Both the position numbers and the translations under genes were made by a program. The notes under the pieces are model-generated. The model saw nothing but the letters and a program-made list of their open reading frames with translations, had not been told where the DNA came from and did no database searches. Shown piece by piece: positions 9,682 to 17,902 of a stretch of DNA of 64,000 nucleotides. The DNA is from Oxalobacteraceae bacterium (lineage in GTDB: Bacteria; Pseudomonadota; Gammaproteobacteria; Burkholderiales; Burkholderiaceae_D), in the NCBI GenBank assembly GCA_025352145.1, contig JANXTY010000006.1, forward strand, positions 124,001 to 188,000. The letters are read 5' to 3'. The number at the start of each line of letters is the position of its first letter. Within the stretch, counting starts at the first letter, position 1.

Positions 9682-9867
9682 ATGAACCAACCAACTGCTG
9701 CACAAGTAGAGCTATTCATCGCCGCAGCCCGTACCGGACTGGGTGAGAAATTCAATGAGGAATGGGCGGTCTGCTGTGCCGAAATTTTGCGGGATACAGC
9801 GATTGACTATCCGCAAGAAACGCAAATTCCCCTGTTTTTATTGAAGACCACCGAAGAGTCCAATTAA
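9682..9867 (+). CDS. Small hypothetical protein, 61 aa
   Basis: ATG 9682 is preceded by AAGAGAG at a suitable distance. The 61-aa product is acidic and amphipathic (VELFIAAARTGLGEKF, then a CC pair in AVCCAEILRD), with no signal peptide or membrane helix. I do not recognise the family. Evidence for reality is the ribosome site and sensible composition; evidence against is the short length and isolation between two long gene-poor stretches. Confidence 0.45.
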   Translation: MNQPTAAQVELFIAAARTGLGEKFNEEWAVCCAEILRDTAIDYPQETQIPLFLLKTTEESN

Positions 9868-10466
9868 TCGTGTTCCATCATGAATTGCACTTTCCTTGGA
9901 GTACAAAGGTCACGTCAATATCAGTGGATTAGTGAGGCTAACCGCGTAAAACCATTTTTCTATATCGGGTGCGCGCATCACGCAGCCTACATCCGTAAGA
10001 TTTGTCGGTTGTATAGCCTGTGGATAGAGTCGAATCGCATGAGATATTGGCTTGATGTATTGATCAAACCGCACTTAGCAATCAGCAAGATGTCGTGCGC
10101 AATGAACGCCGTCAGTGCTATGAAAATCACACCCTTACGGAATTGTCGAAGAAGCCGTATATCACCAGCTTGAATTGCGCCATTCATCCCACAAGATGCG
10201 GCCTTGGTCACTAGAAGCAGCGCTTTGGTCGCCGGGACATTTGGAGGGCGAAGTCTTATTACGATTATAATATACGGCCCGGGAGATATCACAGGTGTCC
10301 GGTGTATCGCACTGATTGGCGAACTCTGATAGATCGATTTATGTGAAATATTTTCCTGGAGTGGGCGCGAAATAGCCGTCCGAAATGTCATCGCTACATT
10401 GCTTGGTAATTTATTTTCCTCGTGAGCTGCGAAAAATTGAATGTATTCTTTGGGGGAATTTATAAC
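9868..10466. other. Long intergenic region before the protease gene
   Basis: About 600 bases without a convincing gene. Frames on both strands (9880-10173 plus, 9987-10391 minus) lack family likeness and good starts. The last 30 bases hold the protease ribosome site GGGGGAA (10452-10458). No full TGTGA-N6-TCACA box is seen here; TGTGA occurs once as a half-site near 10341. It could hold the protease leader or a degraded gene. Confidence 0.4.
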
Positions 10467-13289
10467 ATGGCAAATATAGCGGAAACAGAACCAAATGACT
10501 CGAAATCCAGCGCCAATACGGTCAATCTTGGTGATACGGTTACCGGCATAATTTCATCGACGAGTGACCCGAGAGATTATTTTCAGGTGACCGTCGGTGC
10601 CAATAGTATTTTGCAGCTTGATTTGAGCTCAGCTATCCCACAGTCAGACTACTTCGGTTTGTTTATTTATGATGCGTTATCAAAGCTAGTGGGTAGCAAT
10701 ATAGTTGGGCATGGTTATGGCGCCACGACGGGGGTGGGGATTACTGTTGCTGGAATTTATTACGTTGAGGTTTATGCGCTAACTGGCGCCATTACGTCAT
10801 ACGACTTGAAGTTTAGCAGCCCTGCCGGAACTGCGAGCGGCTACGAAACCAGGTTAAACACCACGTTTGCTACGGCTGATCAACTGAGTTTGGATCATGT
10901 CGTAAAGGGACAATTAGCTGTCGCGAATGACGATGATTATTACAAGATCACGACCACTTCTACAGGCGTCTTATCGTTGGATTTTACTGCGCCAAGCAGC
11001 AGAAATTATGCCAGTTTTACTCTTTCTATCTACGATGCGAACCATAATCTGTTGCAGGAAAGAAATAGTGGGCATAGTGAAACCTTTGTAATGAATGCGG
11101 CTGGTACTTATTATTTCCAGATTCATGGTGGGATTGATTCCGGAAACTACAGCGTTAATGCGCATGTGACGAGTTTGACGGATAGCAGTATCAAGACTTT
11201 GTCGAGCGGGGGAGGCATTTCAGGCGCTTTGGTAGCTGGCGGACATGACTTGGTGCAAGTTTATCTTACGGCAGGGACGACGTATGAATTTAAAGCCACT
11301 GGAGCTACGCTAGCCGATCCGTCGCTTGTGTTGCTTGATGCAAATCTCAAGACAGTTGGAGTCAATGATGACTTACCCATCTACACGACTGAACCCGATA
11401 TTGATCCCAACCCCCAAATTGGTTATACGGCAGCCACCACTGGTACCTATTATCTTCAAGTGGGAGGTAATGGTGGGGCTGGTTTTTATGCACTGACTGA
11501 AAAAATCGATACGGTTTCCCAGTTGATCCCACCTTTACTCCAATTGCAGTCTAGCCCCAACTATCGCTGGAATGCTGGGGCCAGTATTGGGACTGCGGTG
11601 ACGCTGACTTATTCATTTATGACTCAGACATCACATGGCGAAATCGGTTTTGCCGTGATGTCAGTCGCGCAGCAGCAGGCGGTACGAAACGTACTGGCCC
11701 AATACAGCAAGATTGCCAATATCACGTTTGTTGAGACGTTGAGTTCAGCTGGAGCGCAAATCCAGTTCGGGATCGCTGATTTGACCAGTGGTGCTGGTAC
11801 TACTTTTGCGATATTCAACGCCGATGGCAGTATTCGGCAAAAAGATGTGTTTGTTGATGTCAGCAATGCCACTTTTACTGAGGGGAGCTATTCCCTTGAA
11901 ACGTTGATTCATGAGACGGGTCATGCGCTTGCGTTGAAACATCCTGGAAACTACAACGGTAGTTCGGGGGTTGGTGTCGCCCCATTTAGTCCAGCGGTAT
12001 TCGACAACACTAAGTTTGAGATCATGTCTTATAACGACAATCTCGATAGTTCGATTTCGCACAGCACGCCGGGCATATTGGATATCGCAGCGCTGCAGTA
12101 TCTCTATGGCGCCAATGTGTCGGGGAGGGGAACCACGCATACTTTTACGTTTAGCAATAGCGTGGCGTTTGTCAGCTCCCTTTTAAGCAACGGTTCCGTC
12201 GATACCATTGATGCGAGTAATCAGACGTTGGGTTCGACGATTAATCTTGTGCCCGGCACTTTCAGCAGTATTGGTGTTTCCGCACACGACAACGTGGCCA
12301 TTCCCTTTGGTGCGACGGTCATTGCCGCCATTGGCGGTTCTGGCAACGACGTGATTAACGGCAATACTCTGGACAATCAGCTGACTGGCGGTGGCGGGAA
12401 CGATACGCTCGACGGTGGTGGCGGTAATGATACGGCCCGTTACGCCGGTGTGCGTACGGCGTTCACGATTGAGAAGACCGCAAGCGGTTTTACGGTAACC
12501 AATAAAATTGGCGCAGAAGGCATCGATACACTGACCAGTATCGAGACCTTGGTTTTTGGTGATGGCAGCCTTGCGATCGATTACAGCGACGTTGTGCAAG
12601 AACTCTACATTGCATTTTTTGGGCGACCCGCCGACAGCGGAGGGCTGGTCAATTTTGAGGCGCAGTTACGAGCGTTCGGTGCCCCAACCGACATCCAAAA
12701 ATTGGATGCTGCCTATAACACCAATGCCACTATCAGAAGCCTGATAGATAGCTTTGGTTCCAGTGCTGAATCGAATGCCTTGTATAACGGCGGTACCGCT
12801 GCGTTCGTGACCGCTATTTATCAAAACGTACTCAACCGGGCGCCTGATGCGGGGGGTCTGGCTTATTGGTCGAGTGCCATCGATAGCGGTGTGTTGAGCA
12901 GGCCCCATGCGTCGTTATCGATTATGGCGGGGGCGTCAGCTAATACCTCAACGCAAGGGTTGATCGACGGTGTTCTCGTGACAAATAAGATCATGTTGGG
13001 GTCGGACTTCACCTTTGCCATCGATACGCCATCCGAAATCAATGCCTACAGCGGCAATGCGGCTGCAGCGAGCGCACGCGCCATGCTGGCAGCGCTGACT
13101 GGCACGTCCAGTTCTAGCACTTTTGGATCCATCGTCAATACGACACTAAGCGCCCTTATTGCGCATAGTGCCACGTCTAGCATTGCTTCTTCTACCACGG
13201 TTGAGCAGTTCCCGGAGGGGGCTATGTCCGCTATATCGGATACGACGGTGCCCTTGATTGGCATAATGACGTTGATGTCGACGGTGTAA
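10467..13289 (+). CDS. Serralysin-like metalloprotease with PPC domains and DUF4214 tail
   Basis: 940-aa predicted secreted zinc protease. There are about three pre-peptidase C-terminal (PPC) beta-sandwich repeats in residues 1-350. An M10-type catalytic domain follows with HETGHALALKHPG (His482, Glu483, His486, His492) and a Met-turn at Met520 (EIMSYND). RTX-type glycine-rich calcium repeats lie around residues 625-650 (GGSGNDVING, GGGGNDTLDGG). A DUF4214 module spans about 705-900. There is no N-terminal signal peptide, which fits type I secretion; the PrtD-type exporter at 38901 is the likely route (inference). Start ATG 10467 follows GGGGGAA, in preference to the frame opening at 10422. 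The tail resembles the N-terminus of the protein at 28462. Confidence 0.88.
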   Translation: MANIAETEPNDSKSSANTVNLGDTVTGIISSTSDPRDYFQVTVGANSILQLDLSSAIPQSDYFGLFIYDALSKLVGSNIVGHGYGATTGVGITVAGIYYVEVYALTGAITSYDLKFSSPAGTASGYETRLNTTFATADQLSLDHVVKGQLAVANDDDYYKITTTSTGVLSLDFTAPSSRNYASFTLSIYDANHNLLQERNSGHSETFVMNAAGTYYFQIHGGIDSGNYSVNAHVTSLTDSSIKTLSSGGGISGALVAGGHDLVQVYLTAGTTYEFKATGATLADPSLVLLDANLKTVGVNDDLPIYTTEPDIDPNPQIGYTAATTGTYYLQVGGNGGAGFYALTEKIDTVSQLIPPLLQLQSSPNYRWNAGASIGTAVTLTYSFMTQTSHGEIGFAVMSVAQQQAVRNVLAQYSKIANITFVETLSSAGAQIQFGIADLTSGAGTTFAIFNADGSIRQKDVFVDVSNATFTEGSYSLETLIHETGHALALKHPGNYNGSSGVGVAPFSPAVFDNTKFEIMSYNDNLDSSISHSTPGILDIAALQYLYGANVSGRGTTHTFTFSNSVAFVSSLLSNGSVDTIDASNQTLGSTINLVPGTFSSIGVSAHDNVAIPFGATVIAAIGGSGNDVINGNTLDNQLTGGGGNDTLDGGGGNDTARYAGVRTAFTIEKTASGFTVTNKIGAEGIDTLTSIETLVFGDGSLAIDYSDVVQELYIAFFGRPADSGGLVNFEAQLRAFGAPTDIQKLDAAYNTNATIRSLIDSFGSSAESNALYNGGTAAFVTAIYQNVLNRAPDAGGLAYWSSAIDSGVLSRPHASLSIMAGASANTSTQGLIDGVLVTNKIMLGSDFTFAIDTPSEINAYSGNAAAASARAMLAALTGTSSSSTFGSIVNTTLSALIAHSATSSIASSTTVEQFPEGAMSAISDTTVPLIGIMTLMSTV

Positions 13290-13407
13290 AAAAGAACCAC
13301 TATTTTCGTTAGTGCCGACTTTCTCCAGCCTGGCAGCTAGCCGCGGAAAGACGCTGCCTTGTTTACGCTATCCTTTCAAAACTATTATTTAGAGTGGGAG
13401 AATTGTT

Positions 13408-14886
13408 GTGTCAACAGAGGTCATTGGTATTAAAAATTTGAAAGATGCCGGGTTGCTGCGTAATCAGGCCTACATCAACGGCGTGTGGGTCGATGGGGCA
13501 ACTCATTTCGACGTGCGCAATCCTTCAAAGGGAACGTGCGTTGGCACCGTTCCAAAGTTGGGTGGTGCAGAAACTCAGATAGCTATCGATGCAGCCCAGG
13601 CTGCTTTCCCCGCGTGGGCCGCTAAGACAGGCAAGGAACGCGCTGCGATTTTACGTTTATGGTTTGATCTGATTGTGCAAAACCAGGACGATCTGGCGAC
13701 GTTGATGACAGCAGAACAGGGAAAACCGTGGGCCGAAGCCAAGGGGGAAGTAACGTACGGCGCTAGTTTCGTCGAATGGTTTGCAGAAGAGGCCAAGCGC
13801 GTGGTGGGGGATATTCTTGGCTCAACCTGGACGGACAAGCGCACCCTCGTCCTTAAACAGCCCATTGGGGTGTGTGCAGCAATTACGCCGTGGAATTTTC
13901 CAATGGGCATGATTACACGCAAAGTCGCACCGGCGCTTGCTGCGGGCTGCACGATCATCATCAAGCCGGCCGAACAAACACCTTTGTCTGCGCTCGCCCT
14001 GGCGGAACTGGCGCATCGCGCGGGGATTCCGGCGGGTGTTTTTAATGTGGTCACGTCTGATGCTGCACAATCGATTGAAGTGGGCAAGTTGCTTTGCAGT
14101 AGCCCGTTGGTGCGGCATTTATCCTTTACCGGTTCCACACCCGTGGGACGTATTTTAATGGCGCAGTGCGCACCGACTGTGAAAAAAGTGGCGCTTGAAT
14201 TAGGGGGGCATGCACCTTTTATCGTATTCGAAGATGCCGATTTGGACGCTGCTGTGGAAGGTGCAATGCAATCCAAATATCGCAATGCGGGGCAAACTTG
14301 TGTCAGCACGAATCGTTTTTATGCACATGAATCCATTTACGATGCGTTTGTTGAAAAACTCGCTGCGGCGGTAGCGAAAATCAAAGTTGGGGATGGGTTC
14401 GATACGGGCGTCAATCAAGGTCCGCTGATCGATGAGCAGGCATTAAGCAAAGTGGAACAACACGTGGCTGATGCGGTAGCAAAGGGGGCGAAAATTCTTG
14501 CAGGCGGTAAGAAGCACGCGTTGGGCGGTTTCTTTTATCCGCCTACTGTACTCTCGAATGTCAGTAGCAATATGGATATCATGCACGAGGAAACCTTCGG
14601 CCCGGTTGCTGCCGTGATTCGTTTCAGGACCGAACAGGAAGTCATCAAAGCAGCCAACGATACGCCATTTGGCCTCGCCAGCTATTTCTTCTCACGCGAC
14701 ATAGGTCGGGTGTGGCGTGTGGCCGAACAATTGGAATATGGTTTGGTCGGCATTAACTCCGGCGTGTTATCGAATGAGCTCGTGCCTTTTGGCGGTATTA
14801 AACAATCGGGTCTTGGACGCGAGGGGTCGAAGTACGGTATGGACGAATATCTGGAAATGAAATATTTGTGCATGGGCGGGATTTAG
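13408..14886 (+). CDS. gabD: NAD(P)-dependent succinate-semialdehyde dehydrogenase
   Basis: 492-aa aldehyde dehydrogenase of the GabD type, oxidising succinate semialdehyde to succinate (4-aminobutyrate degradation). The cofactor region (ITPWNFPMGMITRK, KPAEQTPLSALAL, FTGSTPVGR) is present. The catalytic base is Glu264 (LELGGHAPFIVFEDADLDAA) and the nucleophile Cys298 (NAGQTCVSTNRF). The C-terminal KQSGLGREGSKYGMDEYLE is typical of GabD. The start is GTG 13408 with GTGGGAG 7 bases upstream. It has no gabT or regulator neighbour here. A related semialdehyde dehydrogenase function is possible. Confidence 0.9.
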   Translation: MSTEVIGIKNLKDAGLLRNQAYINGVWVDGATHFDVRNPSKGTCVGTVPKLGGAETQIAIDAAQAAFPAWAAKTGKERAAILRLWFDLIVQNQDDLATLMTAEQGKPWAEAKGEVTYGASFVEWFAEEAKRVVGDILGSTWTDKRTLVLKQPIGVCAAITPWNFPMGMITRKVAPALAAGCTIIIKPAEQTPLSALALAELAHRAGIPAGVFNVVTSDAAQSIEVGKLLCSSPLVRHLSFTGSTPVGRILMAQCAPTVKKVALELGGHAPFIVFEDADLDAAVEGAMQSKYRNAGQTCVSTNRFYAHESIYDAFVEKLAAAVAKIKVGDGFDTGVNQGPLIDEQALSKVEQHVADAVAKGAKILAGGKKHALGGFFYPPTVLSNVSSNMDIMHEETFGPVAAVIRFRTEQEVIKAANDTPFGLASYFFSRDIGRVWRVAEQLEYGLVGINSGVLSNELVPFGGIKQSGLGREGSKYGMDEYLEMKYLCMGGI

Positions 14887-15070
14887 TTCCCCTTTACTCA
14901 AATGGCCGTGTACCTCAGCCATTCACGCTGTGGTACTCGGCTATCCCATTTAGAGCAACAATGTTGATGCAAAATGGATGTGCTGCACGCATCAGGATTG
15001 ATGATGGCGTCGCCGATTCTGGGGGTGTGGACGTACTTTATCGATTCAGGTTGTGTAAGTCTTATTGGCA

Positions 15071-17902
15071 TCACTGTTTCGATATTTTTCTTTTGTCTTT
15101 CATCAATATCGCAGTCAGCTCGTCTGCATTTTCCGCCCAGCTATTCCAATGTATTGCCGTTGATGTTGGAACCGTTCCGTTGGCCCGTAATAACAGCCAT
15201 TTTCGCACGACATCTACGAGATCGCTGGTCGCCAGACCGCTGAAATAGGTAGCATTTTCCTGCGCAATTTCGTGAAATACCGGCAGGTCGCGTGCAATGA
15301 TAGGTAATTTGTATTTGGCTGCTTCGATTAATGGCAAGCCAAAGCCTTCTCCCTCGCTTGCGACCAGCAAACAGGTGCTTGCGGCATACAATTTTTGGAG
15401 CCATTCATCACTAATTCCCTCCAGCCAGAAAAGCCGCTTTCCCAGTTCTGGATGATGTTGAAGTTGATCTATGATGACAGGAATAGTGCGTCGTTCATGC
15501 TGTGCCAAGGCAGTCCATCCTTCATTGCCAACGATGATCAGATTGACCTGTTCACCGGCGTCCCATAGCTGTTCGAAGGCGGCGAGAGTTTGTAAATATC
15601 CCTTGCGTGGTTCAATGGTGCCTACCATTAAAAAACTGGGCGTGGCTGCGATTTTCGCAAAGAGCATGTCGGTGTTTTCTGGCATGCCCAGAGAGGGCGC
15701 AGAAGCATCGATATCGGCACCGTGGTATATCACGGTGATTTCGGGAGAGTGCGTCCCCAGGTGTTTTGGCTGTCTTAAATACGTGCGCACATCAGCAGCC
15801 ACAGCGTGGGAAATACAAATCAATTGATCCGCATTTTCTGCAATGCAATCAAGCCATTCGGCGTGCAGTCGATTGGTATGATCAGGGAAAAAATCCGGCC
15901 TTAATATCGGCAAAAGATCATGAATCAAAAAATTGATGGAGACACCAGATGCCTTCCATTTTGCATAGAGGCCAGATCGGGCCGCAACGATCACGTCCTG
16001 AGGTGCAAAATCGGGCGCGTAAAATATATCACCTGCGTTGATCGTAATAGGCGCATCCGCCAGTTTTGCTGAATCTATTCCCAGTATTTCGCAGGTATAT
16101 GATCGGGCGTAGCGGTACTGAGGCTCGCCATCGTCATTAATGAATAATACCGGCTCGACTCTAAGGCCATCGTTTGAGTGATTAAGTAATGCAAGCACTT
16201 GCGCCCGGACTACACGCTCGATACCCGTTCTCAAGTCATGGCGTGCGATGTTCGAAACATCGACCAATAGCTGGCGTGGTCTTAATTTATCGGAAAGGGC
16301 TAGCGCATTTACATGGGGGCCGATAAGGGGTTCGTTATAGGTTGTTTCGATAGCATCTGCATATTGTCTTGCACACTGTTTTGGATCATGCTGGGTACGA
16401 ATGAATTCCCTTGCTGCAGCCCCCATCTTATGGCGCATGTCGGTGTTTTCCCACAAGGCTTCCAATGCTGTGACGAGATCCGCATTGTCGAACGTGTCTG
16501 CTAATTTCCAGGCGACTTCCGTTGGTAAGTCGGCCATTGAACCATTGGCATTAATAATGGTGGGCAGGCCGTAATTTAAACAATGCAATACGGAACCTGA
16601 TGTTTCGCCGCGTGACAAGCCGCGTAGCTGGACGCTGACATCTGCCGCCTGCAGATAGTGCCGATAGGTGGCGTCGTCCGCCCAGCCGGTAATCCTAATC
16701 CTGTCCTGAAAACCGCTATTGCGAATGGACTCAGAAAGTTGCGTGCCATAGTCGCCGGGATGATTGCCGCCAACCAGTACCAGAATGCCATCGGGGTCAT
16801 TGCGCAAGCGCGATGCTAGCCAGGCGTCAAGTAATCTGTGACTTAGTTTGGTGGGATCAATGAAGCCAAAACTGCAGACTAGAAAGGCGGCCTCGTCGAT
16901 TCCCAGTACCTGGCGTGCGGCAATGCGATCATACGTGACGACAGGGGTACGAAGATGCGGGATGACGGCCCAGTCATCGGCTGCGTGTGGACCGTACCAT
17001 TGCCGTGCCAGCTGGCGAGAATATTCGGAATGCACAATCACACCGCGCGCCTCCCTGATCACGGCCAGATTGCATGGATAAGCATTTTTGGCAAACTCTA
17101 TTCCATTGACGCCAAAGCTGTCCTTGACCGCGCGGTAGCCATGCGATTGGACCAACGCATTGGTCCACGCGCCCGGCATGACCCCGGTACCTTCTTCGTA
17201 TGCCAAGACACTACTGAGGAAGAAATCATGCAGAACTACCACGCCGGGATGGTCTTGGAGCAGTGCAAACATATGGGTATGAAAAGGGCTATTCCCAAAC
17301 TGGTAAACCACGCGTTCGTAATCTGCCGCATGTTCCTTAAACCATGCCACACTTCGTATCGGACAATAAGTGTTGACCCACGTGTCGGAAATGACCGGAT
17401 GCACCACGATGACTTCGATATCGTAATAGCGGGCGAGTTCCGGTAATAATTCCCCGCTGTAATTACTGACGCCGCTATTTTCCGGCGGCAAGGGGGAGAT
17501 AAAAGCCAGTTTTGGCCGCTGAGGAGGGGAAGGGAAAAAAAATCTCTCTTGGTTTATATGCTTTTGAAATGAATGCAGCTGCGAATAAATTTCCTGCATG
17601 AAGGCTTTTTCGACGGCCTTGGTGACAGTAGTTTCGAGTAGATGTAATCGTTGCTCGATGGCGTCGAGGCGCTGCCCACTTGTGCTTGCACTTATTTCGA
17701 GAGAATGGAGGCGCAGGTTCACCTGCATTTCGAGTGCCTCGAAGCGTTGCTGACCTTCGACCGCGCGGTGATCGAGAACATGAACCTGTTCCTCCATGAC
17801 GGCGAGTCTATGGTCTATGTGATTGATGTGAACCAGGTTGTGCACCAAGTGCTTGACTCGGGTGAGGAAGTTACGGATGGCCATACTGGGGATACTATTC
17901 AT
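15071..17902 (-). CDS. Two-domain GT4 glycosyltransferase with N-terminal coiled coil
   Basis: 943-aa protein with two GT-B glycosyltransferase units in one chain. Residues about 10-115 are heptad-rich and probably coiled coil (HRLAVMEEQVHVLDHRAVEG, LDAIEQRLHLLETTV). The first GT4-like unit starts near 125 (PKLAFISPLPPENSGVSNYS), and the second near 540 (RQLLVDVSNIARHDLRTGIE) with a GT4 end (SEGEGFGLPLIEAAKY). The EX7E-type SEGEGFGLPLIE motif is intact. ATG 17902 overlaps the upstream stop (ATGA) with AGGA nearby, so the frame extension to 17968 is not used. It is last in a methyltransferase-GT-GT operon, probably for surface glycan or glycoprotein synthesis. Donor and acceptor are unknown. 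Confidence 0.85.
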   Translation of the reverse strand: MNSIPSMAIRNFLTRVKHLVHNLVHINHIDHRLAVMEEQVHVLDHRAVEGQQRFEALEMQVNLRLHSLEISASTSGQRLDAIEQRLHLLETTVTKAVEKAFMQEIYSQLHSFQKHINQERFFFPSPPQRPKLAFISPLPPENSGVSNYSGELLPELARYYDIEVIVVHPVISDTWVNTYCPIRSVAWFKEHAADYERVVYQFGNSPFHTHMFALLQDHPGVVVLHDFFLSSVLAYEEGTGVMPGAWTNALVQSHGYRAVKDSFGVNGIEFAKNAYPCNLAVIREARGVIVHSEYSRQLARQWYGPHAADDWAVIPHLRTPVVTYDRIAARQVLGIDEAAFLVCSFGFIDPTKLSHRLLDAWLASRLRNDPDGILVLVGGNHPGDYGTQLSESIRNSGFQDRIRITGWADDATYRHYLQAADVSVQLRGLSRGETSGSVLHCLNYGLPTIINANGSMADLPTEVAWKLADTFDNADLVTALEALWENTDMRHKMGAAAREFIRTQHDPKQCARQYADAIETTYNEPLIGPHVNALALSDKLRPRQLLVDVSNIARHDLRTGIERVVRAQVLALLNHSNDGLRVEPVLFINDDGEPQYRYARSYTCEILGIDSAKLADAPITINAGDIFYAPDFAPQDVIVAARSGLYAKWKASGVSINFLIHDLLPILRPDFFPDHTNRLHAEWLDCIAENADQLICISHAVAADVRTYLRQPKHLGTHSPEITVIYHGADIDASAPSLGMPENTDMLFAKIAATPSFLMVGTIEPRKGYLQTLAAFEQLWDAGEQVNLIIVGNEGWTALAQHERRTIPVIIDQLQHHPELGKRLFWLEGISDEWLQKLYAASTCLLVASEGEGFGLPLIEAAKYKLPIIARDLPVFHEIAQENATYFSGLATSDLVDVVRKWLLLRANGTVPTSTAIHWNSWAENADELTAILMKDKRKISKQ

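Noticed and set aside
9987-10391. 134-aa minus-strand frame in the pre-protease gap
   Set aside because: No recognisable motif, no ribosome site, and no neighbour support.
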